64,000 bases of DNA, from NCBI GenBank assembly GCA_028284195.1, contig JANQSE010000009.1, forward strand, positions 1-64,000, read 5' to 3'. A program made the translations under genes and the position numbers. Each line of letters opens with the position of its first letter. Position 1 is the stretch's first letter. Below the pieces are notes generated by a model, which saw only the letters and a list, made by a program, of their open reading frames with translations, made no database searches and had not been told where the DNA came from. Origin of the DNA: Balneola sp. GTDB taxonomy: Bacteria > Bacteroidota > Rhodothermia > Balneolales > Balneolaceae. Shown here in pieces: positions 49,157-58,955 of the stretch.

Positions 49157-50128
49157 TTAATTTAGTGGAATAAATGAAAAGCTTTGTGCATTTACTTCCC
49201 GGAAAGCTCCACCTAATATTACTCCAAGATCGGATAATGTTGATGATATTTCCTGTAAAGAAATACTTCCTGAAATTAGCTCATCCGGAGTTTCGGCTTG
49301 TGAAATGTCGATCGTAATGTTGAAATGATGCTCCAGTTCTGAAATTACATCTCTTAAAGGGGTTCTGTTTAATGTAATTGTATTTTGCAGCCAATCTGTA
49401 TAATTGGAGATTTCTGCTGTTTCCGGTGCGCTAATTCCTCTTTCAGAAATTTCTGCTTTTTCTCCCGGTTTTAAAATTACAGGGGAAACGTTGTTGCTTT
49501 CAAGCCGGACACTTCCTTCTTCTAAAAATACACTGGTTTTGTTTCCCCATGTACTTACGTTAAACCGGGTACCTAAAACGGTAATAGTTCCAATGCCTGC
49601 TTGTACAGAAAATGGACGTTCAGCATCTTTTGCTACTGTAAAAAAGGCTTCTCCGTTAATTTTGTAAGCTCTTTGGTTGTTGCCGGTATTTACTTCATAT
49701 AACTCAGAGTTTGGGCGAAGTGAGATCTGTGACCCATCAGAAAGCTGTACCATTTTAATGCCGGATCCACTGCTTGCAATTAAGTTTGGTTGTGATGGGT
49801 TAACGAGCCAGAAGATTCCAAGAAAAGCGGCAATTAACACGGTAGCGGCAGCAGCCCAAATCCACGTATTCGAGCTTTTTTTAGTAAGTGGAGTAACGGC
49901 AGCATGTTGCCTGAGTGTGGTTTCTTTATAAACATTGTTCCAGATGTCGTCAGATTCACTGCTGAGCTTTGTAATCTCATGAAGCTCTTTGGTTCTGTAA
50001 TCAAGTAAAAACTGAATTAAGGAATCTTGAAATTCAGAGGTACCTTTTCCTGACTCTAAAACTCTACCCAGTTCTTTTGCAAGAATAAGGTCTTGGTCAT
50101 TTTCAGGTAAAAGATTTGCAGATTCCAT
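49157..50128 (-). CDS. FecR-family anti-sigma/transmembrane regulator
   Basis: KINGEAFFTVAKDAERPFSVQAGIGTITVLGTRFNVSTW, DUF4974-like C-terminus. Confidence 0.93.
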   Translation of the reverse strand: MESANLLPENDQDLILAKELGRVLESGKGTSEFQDSLIQFLLDYRTKELHEITKLSSESDDIWNNVYKETTLRQHAAVTPLTKKSSNTWIWAAAATVLIAAFLGIFWLVNPSQPNLIASSGSGIKMVQLSDGSQISLRPNSELYEVNTGNNQRAYKINGEAFFTVAKDAERPFSVQAGIGTITVLGTRFNVSTWGNKTSVFLEEGSVRLESNNVSPVILKPGEKAEISERGISAPETAEISNYTDWLQNTITLNRTPLRDVISELEHHFNITIDISQAETPDELISGSISLQEISSTLSDLGVILGGAFREVNAQSFSFIPLN

Positions 50129-50195
50129 GATAGTTTAAATTTAAACATGAAAGGCAGACTGTTCATCAGCCTGCCTTTCGGGGTTGAGTGGATAT

Positions 50196-51098
50196 TTATT
50201 CTTCAGCTCCACCATCTTTTAATGAGAAGCGAACAACTTTTGCAACTTTCTTAAATCGAAGTAGCGCAGTGCCATCGCCTTCAAATTCGATGGTTCCTTC
50301 TACAACTTTTTCGTCGTTTCTGTCACCAAGGGTTTTGGTAAGAGTCATGCTGTAATTTAACGTTCCAAGTACGCCTTGTTCCAGGTTGCCATTGGCTGCT
50401 ACAGAGTCTTTATCGATAGTTACGTTGATGAATTCGATGTCAACAACATAGTTTCTTGAAGCTTCAAGGCTGTCTTTTGTAATACCTGATGCGTTTCCTT
50501 CAGCATGGTGGGTACCATCTATACTTACAACACTGCTTGTGCTGTGTAAGCCTGCAATTGCGAATGTATCAACCCGCGCAAATTCAGAATTTCTTTTTCT
50601 GGAATTCACAAATCCGCTTTTGTTGGATGTAAAGTCAACACTTTCGATAGAGTCCCGGTTAGCACGGGGACGAGTGATAAAACTGCCTTCTGGTGATTTA
50701 AAGATATAAGTATTTAACAGAGAAACACCTTTACTGAATTCGCCATTATTCACATTACGGTTGTATTGTAGGGTATGAGTTCCGGTTTCAGGGTCGTAGC
50801 TGTACGAATAGTTTGATTCTCTGCCACGGCCGGTTCTATCATCATCTGGCATGGCTTTGTTACGGTTGTCGCCATAAGAAATGCCACTTTCATCTGCAGT
50901 GGATACTGCATCATAAATACTATTCATTACTCCGGAATTATCTGACGATACAGTTTCGCCGATAATTTGGGTTGCCAGTTCGATATCTTCATCAGATAAA
51001 GATTCAACTTCGTTATTTACCGCAGAACAAGCTGCGAATGTAACCATCAGGCTTGCACCCAACAGCGTTAGTTTTGATTTGTAGTTTAGAGATTTCAT
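50196..51098 (-). CDS. Hypothetical lipoprotein in sigma/FecR locus
   Basis: Internal Met at 51098 starts MKSLNYKSKLTLLGASLMVTFAACSA, with a lipobox-like Cys; preferred over the upstream ATG at 51167. Confidence 0.75.
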   Translation of the reverse strand: MKSLNYKSKLTLLGASLMVTFAACSAVNNEVESLSDEDIELATQIIGETVSSDNSGVMNSIYDAVSTADESGISYGDNRNKAMPDDDRTGRGRESNYSYSYDPETGTHTLQYNRNVNNGEFSKGVSLLNTYIFKSPEGSFITRPRANRDSIESVDFTSNKSGFVNSRKRNSEFARVDTFAIAGLHSTSSVVSIDGTHHAEGNASGITKDSLEASRNYVVDIEFINVTIDKDSVAANGNLEQGVLGTLNYSMTLTKTLGDRNDEKVVEGTIEFEGDGTALLRFKKVAKVVRFSLKDGGAEE

Positions 51099-51223
51099 AA
51101 TTAATCCTCTTTTTGTTTGGTTAAAGACTGTTCGTCGTTTGTCTTTAGTACACACGAGGTTTTCCATCCCCCTAAAAAAAGGTTAAAAAATTTCTGAAAT
51201 CAAAAATCATTGTCGACAACATT

Positions 51224-51841
51224 CTAACGGTACTTTTCTAAAGCTATTCTCATATCCTTTAACGCCAGCCCCATGTGGTTTTCTACTGTTTTGATGGAAA
51301 CATCTAGAACTTTTGCAGTTTCTTTGTAGGTAAATTCCTGAATAAAGCACATCCTGAAAACTTCCTGCCTTTTCTCCGGCATAGCTGAAATAGCTTTTTC
51401 AATGGCTTTATTTAATTCTTTGACTTTTTCTTCTTTCTCATGGCTATCATCTGCTTCATCTTCAGTGCTTGCTTCTTGCAATCTAGCTTCTTCATCGAAC
51501 TTGGAATGGTCGCGAAATAAGTTCAGCATTCGTGTATAGGCAATCCTGAACAGAAATGAGCGAAGGGATTTTTCCACATCTATTTCAGTACGTTTCTCCC
51601 AGATCATTACAAATGCCTGTTGTACTAAATCTTTAGCGGCTTCTTTTGCTGTGCCCCGTTTAATAAGAAAATTCAGAAGAAATACATTGTAGCGATCGAA
51701 AAACTCTTTAAAGGCTTCATGATCTCCATTTTTGATCTTAACTGCGAGTTCAGGATCATTTAGTTCTTTGGATTGATCGGAAGCAAGAAGAAATATGAGC
51801 TGTAAAAGTAAACTGTTCATAGCGGAATATAATTGCAACAA
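51224..51841 (-). CDS. ECF-type RNA polymerase sigma factor
   Basis: Region 2 AKDLVQQAFVMIWEKR; region 4 MPEKRQEVFRMCFIQEFTYKETAKVLDVSIKTVENHM. Confidence 0.95.
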   Translation of the reverse strand: MLQLYSAMNSLLLQLIFLLASDQSKELNDPELAVKIKNGDHEAFKEFFDRYNVFLLNFLIKRGTAKEAAKDLVQQAFVMIWEKRTEIDVEKSLRSFLFRIAYTRMLNLFRDHSKFDEEARLQEASTEDEADDSHEKEEKVKELNKAIEKAISAMPEKRQEVFRMCFIQEFTYKETAKVLDVSIKTVENHMGLALKDMRIALEKYR

Positions 51842-51882
51842 ATACCAATGAACAATCGAAGATTTATTCTAAATTCAGAGAG

Positions 51883-52692
51883 ATGAAGTATCTGGTTTTA
51901 ATTTGCTCATTATTAGTTTCTATGAATACGTCTGCTCAGGAAGGCTCGGTAGAAGTATATCACACTGAGATTAAGGAAGGAGTAAGGATATTTGGCAAGA
52001 ACAAAAATATTTACCCGGTTACGATCCAGCTTAGTGCAAAAACCGAGAATATGCGATCGCTAAAAAACCTGCCGTTAATAAAAGTAATTCCAGGAAACAG
52101 AGAAATTGCACTTACTGATCTGGTGCCTGTGGATGATTCCAAGTCCTGGAATATGCGTTACAGTTACGTTTTTTACATGGGAAGTATAAACGCAGAACAC
52201 AATCCCAATTTTGCTTACCGGTTGCCTTTTAAGAAAGGGCAAACGTATAGATTGGATCAGGGTTTTGGTGGAAGTTTTTCCCATTCGGGAGACAGCAAGT
52301 ATTCTCTGGATTTTAATATGGAAATTGGCACGGATATATACGCAGCCCGGGCAGGCCTGGTAGTAGAAACTGAAGATAGATACACCGAAGGTGGAGGGGA
52401 CCGTAAGTTTCTGGAAAAAGCTAATCGAATTTTAATACTGCATAATGACGGGACTTGGGCACAGTACACGCACCTTAAAAAGAATGGTGTGTTTGTAAAG
52501 GTAGGGGACCGGGTAAGAGCAGGACAGCGAATAGGTGCTTCCGGAGCCACAGGATATGCAACCGGGCCGCATCTTCATTTTTCGGTAATGAAAACAAAGC
52601 CGGGCGGAGGGTTTATTACCATTCCTGTTAAGTTCAAAACCAGAAAAGGTATAGTAATGCTTAAAGAGGGGGAGAGTTATACAGGGTATTAG
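51883..52692 (+). CDS. M23-family metallopeptidase (peptidoglycan DD-metalloendopeptidase-like)
   Basis: HSGDSKYSLDF, GTDIYAARAGLV, GATGYATGPHLHFSV. Confidence 0.92.
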   Translation: MKYLVLICSLLVSMNTSAQEGSVEVYHTEIKEGVRIFGKNKNIYPVTIQLSAKTENMRSLKNLPLIKVIPGNREIALTDLVPVDDSKSWNMRYSYVFYMGSINAEHNPNFAYRLPFKKGQTYRLDQGFGGSFSHSGDSKYSLDFNMEIGTDIYAARAGLVVETEDRYTEGGGDRKFLEKANRILILHNDGTWAQYTHLKKNGVFVKVGDRVRAGQRIGASGATGYATGPHLHFSVMKTKPGGGFITIPVKFKTRKGIVMLKEGESYTGY

Positions 52693-52720
52693 TGCAAAAA
52701 CGTCAATATTGAATATTGAT

Positions 52721-53659
52721 TCACTTCTTATTTTCCTCTTTAAACTCATCCAGCGATAATCCTTTCATAACCGCATCATAGCTGGAAATATCCTTAGGCA
52801 GGATAATATCGTTCTTATTCTGTCCCAACCCGGATAATGTACCCAGGTATTTTTCAGCAAGACGAAGTTTCATGGCTTCTGTACCCATAGGAGCTGACAG
52901 AGCATCCGCAATTTGTTCGATAGAAACAGCCGTTGCTTCTGCAATGGCTTCAATTTCTTTGGCCACACCTTCCGCTTCATTAATACGGCGCTGTTTTTCT
53001 GCTTCAGAAATATTAATCATCTCAGCTTTAAGGCCTTCACCGTCATTTTCTTTACTTCCAAGTACACCTTCTGATTTTGCAATAACTGCACGGCGATCCC
53101 TTTCAGCCGTCATCTGGCGCTCCATCGCTTTTTGTACCGTTCTTGGGGTAAGGATATTTTTTATCTCGTAACGATGAACTTTAATACCCCAAGGCAGTTC
53201 CATTTCGCTGAGCACTTTTACCACTTCTTTACTCATGAAGGCACGTTCCTCAAAAGTCTGATCCAAATCCATTAAACCTATAACCGAACGGGTGGTGGTT
53301 TGCGCAAGTTGAATGGCTGCATATCGGTAATTGGTAACCCCGTAGCTGGCATTTACCGGATCAGTTACGCTGAGGTAAATCACTCCATCTACTTCTACCT
53401 TTACATTGTCTTTGGTGAAACATTCCTGTGGTTCCACTTCGATAGTTTCTTCTCTTAAATCCTGCTTGTACACTACTTTATCAACGAAGGGAACCAGGGC
53501 ATGAAAACCCGGCCCTAACGTTTTATGATAATTACCGAGACGTTCTACAATGTAAGAATACTGATTAGGTACTAATCGGAGCGACTTAATGATCTTAAAG
53601 ATCAGGAACAGAACAAAAAGGCCAACAAGAATCTGGCTTACAATTTCGACAATTTCCAT
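52721..53659 (-). CDS. SPFH/Band 7 (stomatin-like) protein
   Basis: VERLGNYHKTLGPGFHALVPFVDKV, NASYGVTNYRYAAIQLAQTTTRSVIG. Confidence 0.95.
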   Translation of the reverse strand: MEIVEIVSQILVGLFVLFLIFKIIKSLRLVPNQYSYIVERLGNYHKTLGPGFHALVPFVDKVVYKQDLREETIEVEPQECFTKDNVKVEVDGVIYLSVTDPVNASYGVTNYRYAAIQLAQTTTRSVIGLMDLDQTFEERAFMSKEVVKVLSEMELPWGIKVHRYEIKNILTPRTVQKAMERQMTAERDRRAVIAKSEGVLGSKENDGEGLKAEMINISEAEKQRRINEAEGVAKEIEAIAEATAVSIEQIADALSAPMGTEAMKLRLAEKYLGTLSGLGQNKNDIILPKDISSYDAVMKGLSLDEFKEENKK

Positions 53660-53662
53660 AGC

Positions 53663-54604
53663 TTATTCTCCTTTTAGTTCTTTGTGGTTCGAATCTTTTG
53701 TGTGATCGCTCACTTTGCTTACCCCTTCAAAAAAGGTTTTTAGATTGGCAGTTTCGGTAGGTAATACCGAAACATTGGTTTGTTTAAGAATTTTTCCGAA
53801 TTGCTCGATGTACTGTTCTACCAGTTTGGTTTTAACGGCAAGCTCTCCACCCGGTTTTTGCATGGCTTCAGCAATTCGCTTTACACCGTTTGCAGTAGCC
53901 GTTGCAATTAACTCAATTTCTTTTGCTTTACCGGTAGCTTCGTTAATTCTTTTTTGTCGGGATCCCTCAGAAACAAGAACCTGGCTTTTTCGTTCACCTT
54001 CCGATTCATTAATTCGGGCCTGACGGAAACCTTCTGAATGGGTGATTTCTGCTCTTTTTTCCCGTTCGGCTTCCATCTGTTTTTCCATGGTATCTACAAT
54101 CTCATTGGATGGGCGGATGTTCTTAATTTCATACCGAAGCACTTTAATCCCCCAGGGATCTGCTGCTTTATCAATTTCCCGGACAATATTTTCATTCATT
54201 TTTTCCCGTTCAGAAAAGGTATCATCAAGGGTAATTTTACCTACTTCACTACGCATAGTGGTTTGTGCAAGATTAATTGCCGCTGCTTGATAGTTAGAAA
54301 TACCATAGCTGGCTTTGTAAGCATCCATTACTTTTATATATACTAGCCCATCTACCGCAACCTCAATATTATCTTTGGTTATACAGGTTTGGCTGGGAAC
54401 GTCCAGCACTTGCTCACGCATCTCTCTTCGGTAAGCAGGCTGATCCGCAAAAGGAATCAGAAAATGAAATCCTGGTTTCAGGTTCTTCTTAAATTTACCA
54501 AGCCGTTCCTGAATTACTTCTTCCCGCATTTCCACGATGATAAATAACCGTGTAAGAATGAAGTAAAGAATAACAAGTGTGATGAGAATGCTTGTCCAAA
54601 ACAT
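53663..54604 (-). CDS. SPFH/Band 7 (stomatin-like) protein, paralog
   Basis: QERLGKFKKNLKPGFHFLIPFADQP, KASYGISNYQAAAINLAQTTMRSEVG. Confidence 0.95.
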   Translation of the reverse strand: MFWTSILITLVILYFILTRLFIIVEMREEVIQERLGKFKKNLKPGFHFLIPFADQPAYRREMREQVLDVPSQTCITKDNIEVAVDGLVYIKVMDAYKASYGISNYQAAAINLAQTTMRSEVGKITLDDTFSEREKMNENIVREIDKAADPWGIKVLRYEIKNIRPSNEIVDTMEKQMEAEREKRAEITHSEGFRQARINESEGERKSQVLVSEGSRQKRINEATGKAKEIELIATATANGVKRIAEAMQKPGGELAVKTKLVEQYIEQFGKILKQTNVSVLPTETANLKTFFEGVSKVSDHTKDSNHKELKGE

Positions 54605-54612
54605 AAGGTTCT

Positions 54613-55107
54613 TTAGTTTTTTTCTTTGAGTTTTTGCGATTGAGGTTCTTTTATTTGATCAACCGGTTCTACAATCCAAGTGGTATTATCCCGGTATTTG
54701 ATGCGTACTTTTTTCCCGGAAGGAACTTCTCCCTCAATAGTTCGTGCTTGCCATGAAATTCCCTGAAAGCGAATTCTGCCCTCATTATTAAATTCATTGA
54801 CAGGTTCAACCACTTCCACAATTTGATCCATGGCTTCATAGTCCTCATCGGCGAGCTTAAACGAAGTTTCACCTTTTAAATACTTACGGATTATGGGCAT
54901 CGCAAGAATGCTTATGGCAGCAGAAGTAAATACCCATGCCATAGTTGCAGTAATTGGGTCTTCCAGAAATCCAAGAAAACGAGCAAGTGCTACAAGCAAA
55001 CCGCTGGCACCTAAAATCAATGCCATTCCACTTGGAACAAGGAATTCCAGCAGCATCAGAAGTATCCCGCCAATTAAAAAAATCCAGGTGAGTAGCTCGC
55101 TATCCAT
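54613..55107 (-). CDS. NfeD-family membrane protein
   Basis: MDSELLTWIFLIGGILLMLLEFLVPSGM...; C-terminal OB-fold EGRIRFQGISWQARTIEGEVPSGKKVRI. Start assigned at the internal Met, 55107. Confidence 0.85.
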   Translation of the reverse strand: MDSELLTWIFLIGGILLMLLEFLVPSGMALILGASGLLVALARFLGFLEDPITATMAWVFTSAAISILAMPIIRKYLKGETSFKLADEDYEAMDQIVEVVEPVNEFNNEGRIRFQGISWQARTIEGEVPSGKKVRIKYRDNTTWIVEPVDQIKEPQSQKLKEKN

Positions 55108-55328
55108 GGCTCTGTGATGAATTTTACCGTCTTTAGTAGATAGTAAATTGATCAATAAAAATCTCAACAAGTTGGCATTATTTTTGTGTTTATTTGATTC
55201 GAATAAAATCACTAATGTCATTCAAAGGCTGCTGCCTGCCTTAGGTATTCCTATGGGAGAAAGGTCCTCGAATCTTCATGAGAAAATATTTGTAGATTCT
55301 TCGCTATTACTCAGAATGATCAGCTGGT

Positions 55329-57116
55329 ATGCCCGATAAAGAAGAAAAAAAGAATTATTCCATTACCTCTCTAAAAGAGACGCTTGTAAAAATATTTGCG
55401 CTAAGTAAACCATACAGGAGGCGCTTTTACTTTGCGACCGTTGTGGTTTTGCTTGCATCAGGGATTTGGCTAACCGTTCCACTTGGTTTGAGAGAATTAC
55501 TTGATGCAGTTTTTGATAAAGGAGATGAAAGCCTACTGAACCTTTTGGCTGTTGGATTGATTGGTTTGTTTATACTACAAGCTTTGTTCAGTTTTGCAGG
55601 GAACTATCATCTTGAGTGGGTGGGAGAGCGGGTTGTTACCGATTTGAGAAAGAAAGTATATGAGCATTTACATCGTCTGGGCTTTCGTTTTTTTGCTGAA
55701 CGCAGGTTAGGAGAAATTACATCTAGGCTTACAAATGATGTAGGTTCCATCCGAACCGCACTTACCGACTCTCTTCCACAGTTACTCACTATTTCTTTTT
55801 CGCTGATAGGTTCAGTCTCGTTAATGGTCGCCTTGAACTGGAGGTTGAGCGCAGTGATATTTGTTACTGTTCCATTTGTGACCATTGCCACCCGATATTT
55901 TGGTCAGAAGATTCGAAAGCTTTCCCGGGGGATTCAAGACGATCTCGCAGATTCTACAGCAGTGGCAGAAGACGCGTTGGGAGCTGTTCGGCTGGTAAAA
56001 GCATTTGTACGGGAAACCTATGAGGTAACACGTTATTCCGATTCTATAGAAAAGCTATTTACAACGGTTCGAAAGAAAGTAGTACTCACTCAATTGTTTT
56101 GGTCGGGCGTTGGGATTATGTTTATGGGTACGCTCGTGGTAATTTTCTGGTATGGAGGGAAGGAGGTACTCGCCGAACGACTAAGTGCCGGCGACTTGGT
56201 TGCATTTATTATTTATGCCTTGAATATATCCCGCTCAATCAGCCAAACTTCCAGATTATATACAGCAGTGAATACAGCCGCTGGGGCTTCGGAACGAATT
56301 TTTGAATTGTTGGAAGAAATCCCTGAAATAGAAGATAAGCCTGATGCCAAAGAACTTTTGGAAGTTAAAGGAGAGGTTGAGTTTAGAGGAGTCGGTTTTC
56401 AATATGAAGAAGATCGCCCGGTTTTAAGAGATATAAACTTTAATGCCAGAGCAGGAGAGACGATTGCATTAGTTGGGCCAAGCGGAGCAGGAAAAACGAC
56501 TCTATTAAATCTGATCCCAAGATTTTATGATGTACAGAAAGGTGAGATTTTGTTGGATCAGGTTTCAATTTCAGATTTGAAAGTGAAACCATTCAGAGAA
56601 CACATCTCCATTGTGCCTCAGGAAGTTCATCTGTTTAGTACAAGCATAAAAGATAATTTGAGATATGGTAAACTTGATGCTTCAGATGAAGAGCTTATCC
56701 AGGCTGCAACGGATGCTAATGCCCACGATTTTATAATGGAAAACCCGGGTGGTTATGACTCCTTGATTGGAGAGAAGGGAGTAAAACTAAGTGGGGGACA
56801 AAGGCAGCGAATAGCTATTGCTCGTGCTATTCTGAAAGATCCTGAGATTCTTCTATTGGATGAAGCTACGTCTTCGCTTGACTCTGAATCTGAAGCACAG
56901 GTGCAGGAAGCGTTAAACCGATTGATGAAAGGAAGAACTACTTTTGTAATTGCTCACCGTCTTTCCACTATACAAAACGCAAATCGTATTTTAGTGTTGG
57001 ATAAGGGTGAAATTGTAGAAGAAGGAACACATCATGAACTGTTAACCAAAGGAGGTTTGTACAGCCATTTGTATGAATTACAGTTTCGGGATTTGGCCGG
57101 AGAGAGTTTGGGTTGA
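55329..57116 (+). CDS. ABC transporter, fused TMD-NBD (MsbA-like exporter)
   Basis: GPSGAGKTTLLN, LSGGQRQRIAIARAIL, LLLDEATSSLDSES. Confidence 0.95.
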   Translation: MPDKEEKKNYSITSLKETLVKIFALSKPYRRRFYFATVVVLLASGIWLTVPLGLRELLDAVFDKGDESLLNLLAVGLIGLFILQALFSFAGNYHLEWVGERVVTDLRKKVYEHLHRLGFRFFAERRLGEITSRLTNDVGSIRTALTDSLPQLLTISFSLIGSVSLMVALNWRLSAVIFVTVPFVTIATRYFGQKIRKLSRGIQDDLADSTAVAEDALGAVRLVKAFVRETYEVTRYSDSIEKLFTTVRKKVVLTQLFWSGVGIMFMGTLVVIFWYGGKEVLAERLSAGDLVAFIIYALNISRSISQTSRLYTAVNTAAGASERIFELLEEIPEIEDKPDAKELLEVKGEVEFRGVGFQYEEDRPVLRDINFNARAGETIALVGPSGAGKTTLLNLIPRFYDVQKGEILLDQVSISDLKVKPFREHISIVPQEVHLFSTSIKDNLRYGKLDASDEELIQAATDANAHDFIMENPGGYDSLIGEKGVKLSGGQRQRIAIARAILKDPEILLLDEATSSLDSESEAQVQEALNRLMKGRTTFVIAHRLSTIQNANRILVLDKGEIVEEGTHHELLTKGGLYSHLYELQFRDLAGESLG

Positions 57117-57174
57117 CGAGGTTATTTTAGAAAAATCAAAAACAACTGATTCGACTAGGAAAAGAATTAAGGCG

Positions 57175-57885
57175 AACCCATCCCTGTCCCTTCCCTTAAC
57201 TAAGGGAAGGGGACGTGTTAATCAAATACTTATAGTTTAAGAGTTTCCCTCCCTGATCTTAGGGAGGGAACATGGGTGGGTCACAGAAAGAAGTAAACTG
57301 GGTGGTTCAGAAAAAAACGGAATAAACTATTTCCATTTTAAGATGAATTAACTACTGTTCTGCATGGACTTGTCTAAAAAAGGTATCACAGAATTAGCAA
57401 GAGAGTTAAGAAAAAATCAAACTCCTTCAGAAAAACTGCTTTGGGAATCTATCAGAAAGAGAAAGCTTAACGGATTACGGTTTGTACGAGAGAAACCATT
57501 TGTGCATACCCAATATGAAACAAAAAGGTACTTCTATATCGCAGACTTTTATTGTGCCGAGCATAAGCTGGTTATTGAACTGGATGGAAAGATCCACGAT
57601 TCTCAAAAGGATTACGACTTTCAAAGAACAGAAGTGTTAAAAAGTTTGGGGCTGAAAATTCTAAGAATTAAGAACTTGGAGACTTAGGATCTGTTCGTCG
57701 AAAAATTTTGAATGCAGTGAGGAAATAACCCATCCCTGTCTGCTCCCGAGCGGACTTGGAATAGGGTTCTGAATAACAAGAAAAGCTAGTCTTTGCGAGT
57801 AGTCTGAATCGCACCAAAGTTATCAACAGCACTCGAAGAAGCCTGTTTACCGTATGTTACTATGGAAGGGGAGGGTTGGGGTGGG
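57175..57885. mobile_element. Putative palindrome-flanked DUF559 cassette
   Basis: aacccatccctgtc at 57175-57188 and 57727-57740; CCCTTCCCTTA-ac-TAAGGGAAGGG and TTCCCTCCCT-gatctt-AGGGAGGGAA before the ORF; ggaaggggagggttggggtggg after it. Confidence 0.45.
57364..57687 (+). CDS. DUF559 domain protein (PD-(D/E)XK/Vsr-like nuclease fold), possibly C-terminally truncated
   Basis: LRKNQTPSEKLLWESIRKRKLNGLRFVREKPF...YIADFYCAEHKLVIELDGKIH. Confidence 0.88.
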   Translation: MDLSKKGITELARELRKNQTPSEKLLWESIRKRKLNGLRFVREKPFVHTQYETKRYFYIADFYCAEHKLVIELDGKIHDSQKDYDFQRTEVLKSLGLKILRIKNLET

Positions 57886-57899
57886 ATCAAAAAAAAGCC

Positions 57900-58955
57900 C
57901 TAATCATTATACACCCTTATCACATCCGAATAACTCATATCCGTTAAAAGTCCCCGCTTATCAAGTTCAGTTAAATAACTTACGGGGACTCCGCTTGTGT
58001 AAAGGCCTATAATACCTGAATAAGAATAAGTGTCAATAAACCCTGCTTTTTCCAGATCGGTTAAGTATTCAGTAGTAACTCCACTGCTATGCATTCCTAT
58101 GATGCCGGAGTATGAGAACTTATCAAGCATATTTGCAGAACTGAGCTGATCCAAAAACTCAATACTTACTCCGCTACTTGAAAGGCCAATTAATCCGGAG
58201 TAAGAAAACTTATCCAGATATCCGCCCTGCTCCATCAACGAAAGGTACTCGGTAGAAACTCCTGCATTGTACATCCCGATCAATGCCGAATAAGAGAACT
58301 TATCCAGAAACTCGCCGGTTTGCATCTGGTCTAAATACTGGGTGGTAACCCCACCGTTGTAGAGCCCAATAATGGCAGAATAGGAGAAATCATTTAAATA
58401 CCCGGCGGTACTCATTTGATCTAAATATGCAATGGGTACTCCCCCGTTGTATAAGCCAATAATTGCTGAGTAAGAAAAATCATCTAGGTACCCGGCTGCT
58501 TCTAAGCTTTCCAGATAAGAAATTGGAACACCGCTATTATAAAGTGCCTGGATTCCCGAAGACGAAATTTGATTGGTAAATCCTTTTTCGGTGGCTTCTT
58601 GCAAATAATCAAGATAAGAGTCTGGTACGCCTTGCTGGTTAGATAATCTTTCAGGTAACGGAACAGGAGGAGGTAGAGGAGCCTGAACAGCGGCTTGACC
58701 TTGGGTAACTACATTTGTTTGGCTGCCACTATCTGTAATAAGCCACGAAAAGGGGCCAAAAGTGAAAAGCCATACTAACGAAATAACCCCAAAAATTGAT
58801 AACGCGGCTAAATTTCTTTTTGCAGAGGGTTTTGGTATGGATTGCTCTTCATCAAATCCATCTTCGATTTCTTCTGATGATTTTTCGTGCAAGTAGGAAT
58901 CCAGATCAAAATCTTCATCTCTTCTCAAGTCATTTTTAAATCTCTGGCTGCTCAT
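57900..58955 (-). CDS. Single-TM protein with 30-residue repeats (FSYSxIIGLYxxGV type), about 8 units
   Basis: Repeats YLDQMSTAGYLNDFSYSAIIGLYNGGVTTQ etc.; TM AALSIFGVISLVWLFTF; N-terminal DFDLDSYLHE. Confidence 0.85.
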   Translation of the reverse strand: MSSQRFKNDLRRDEDFDLDSYLHEKSSEEIEDGFDEEQSIPKPSAKRNLAALSIFGVISLVWLFTFGPFSWLITDSGSQTNVVTQGQAAVQAPLPPPVPLPERLSNQQGVPDSYLDYLQEATEKGFTNQISSSGIQALYNSGVPISYLESLEAAGYLDDFSYSAIIGLYNGGVPIAYLDQMSTAGYLNDFSYSAIIGLYNGGVTTQYLDQMQTGEFLDKFSYSALIGMYNAGVSTEYLSLMEQGGYLDKFSYSGLIGLSSSGVSIEFLDQLSSANMLDKFSYSGIIGMHSSGVTTEYLTDLEKAGFIDTYSYSGIIGLYTSGVPVSYLTELDKRGLLTDMSYSDVIRVYND

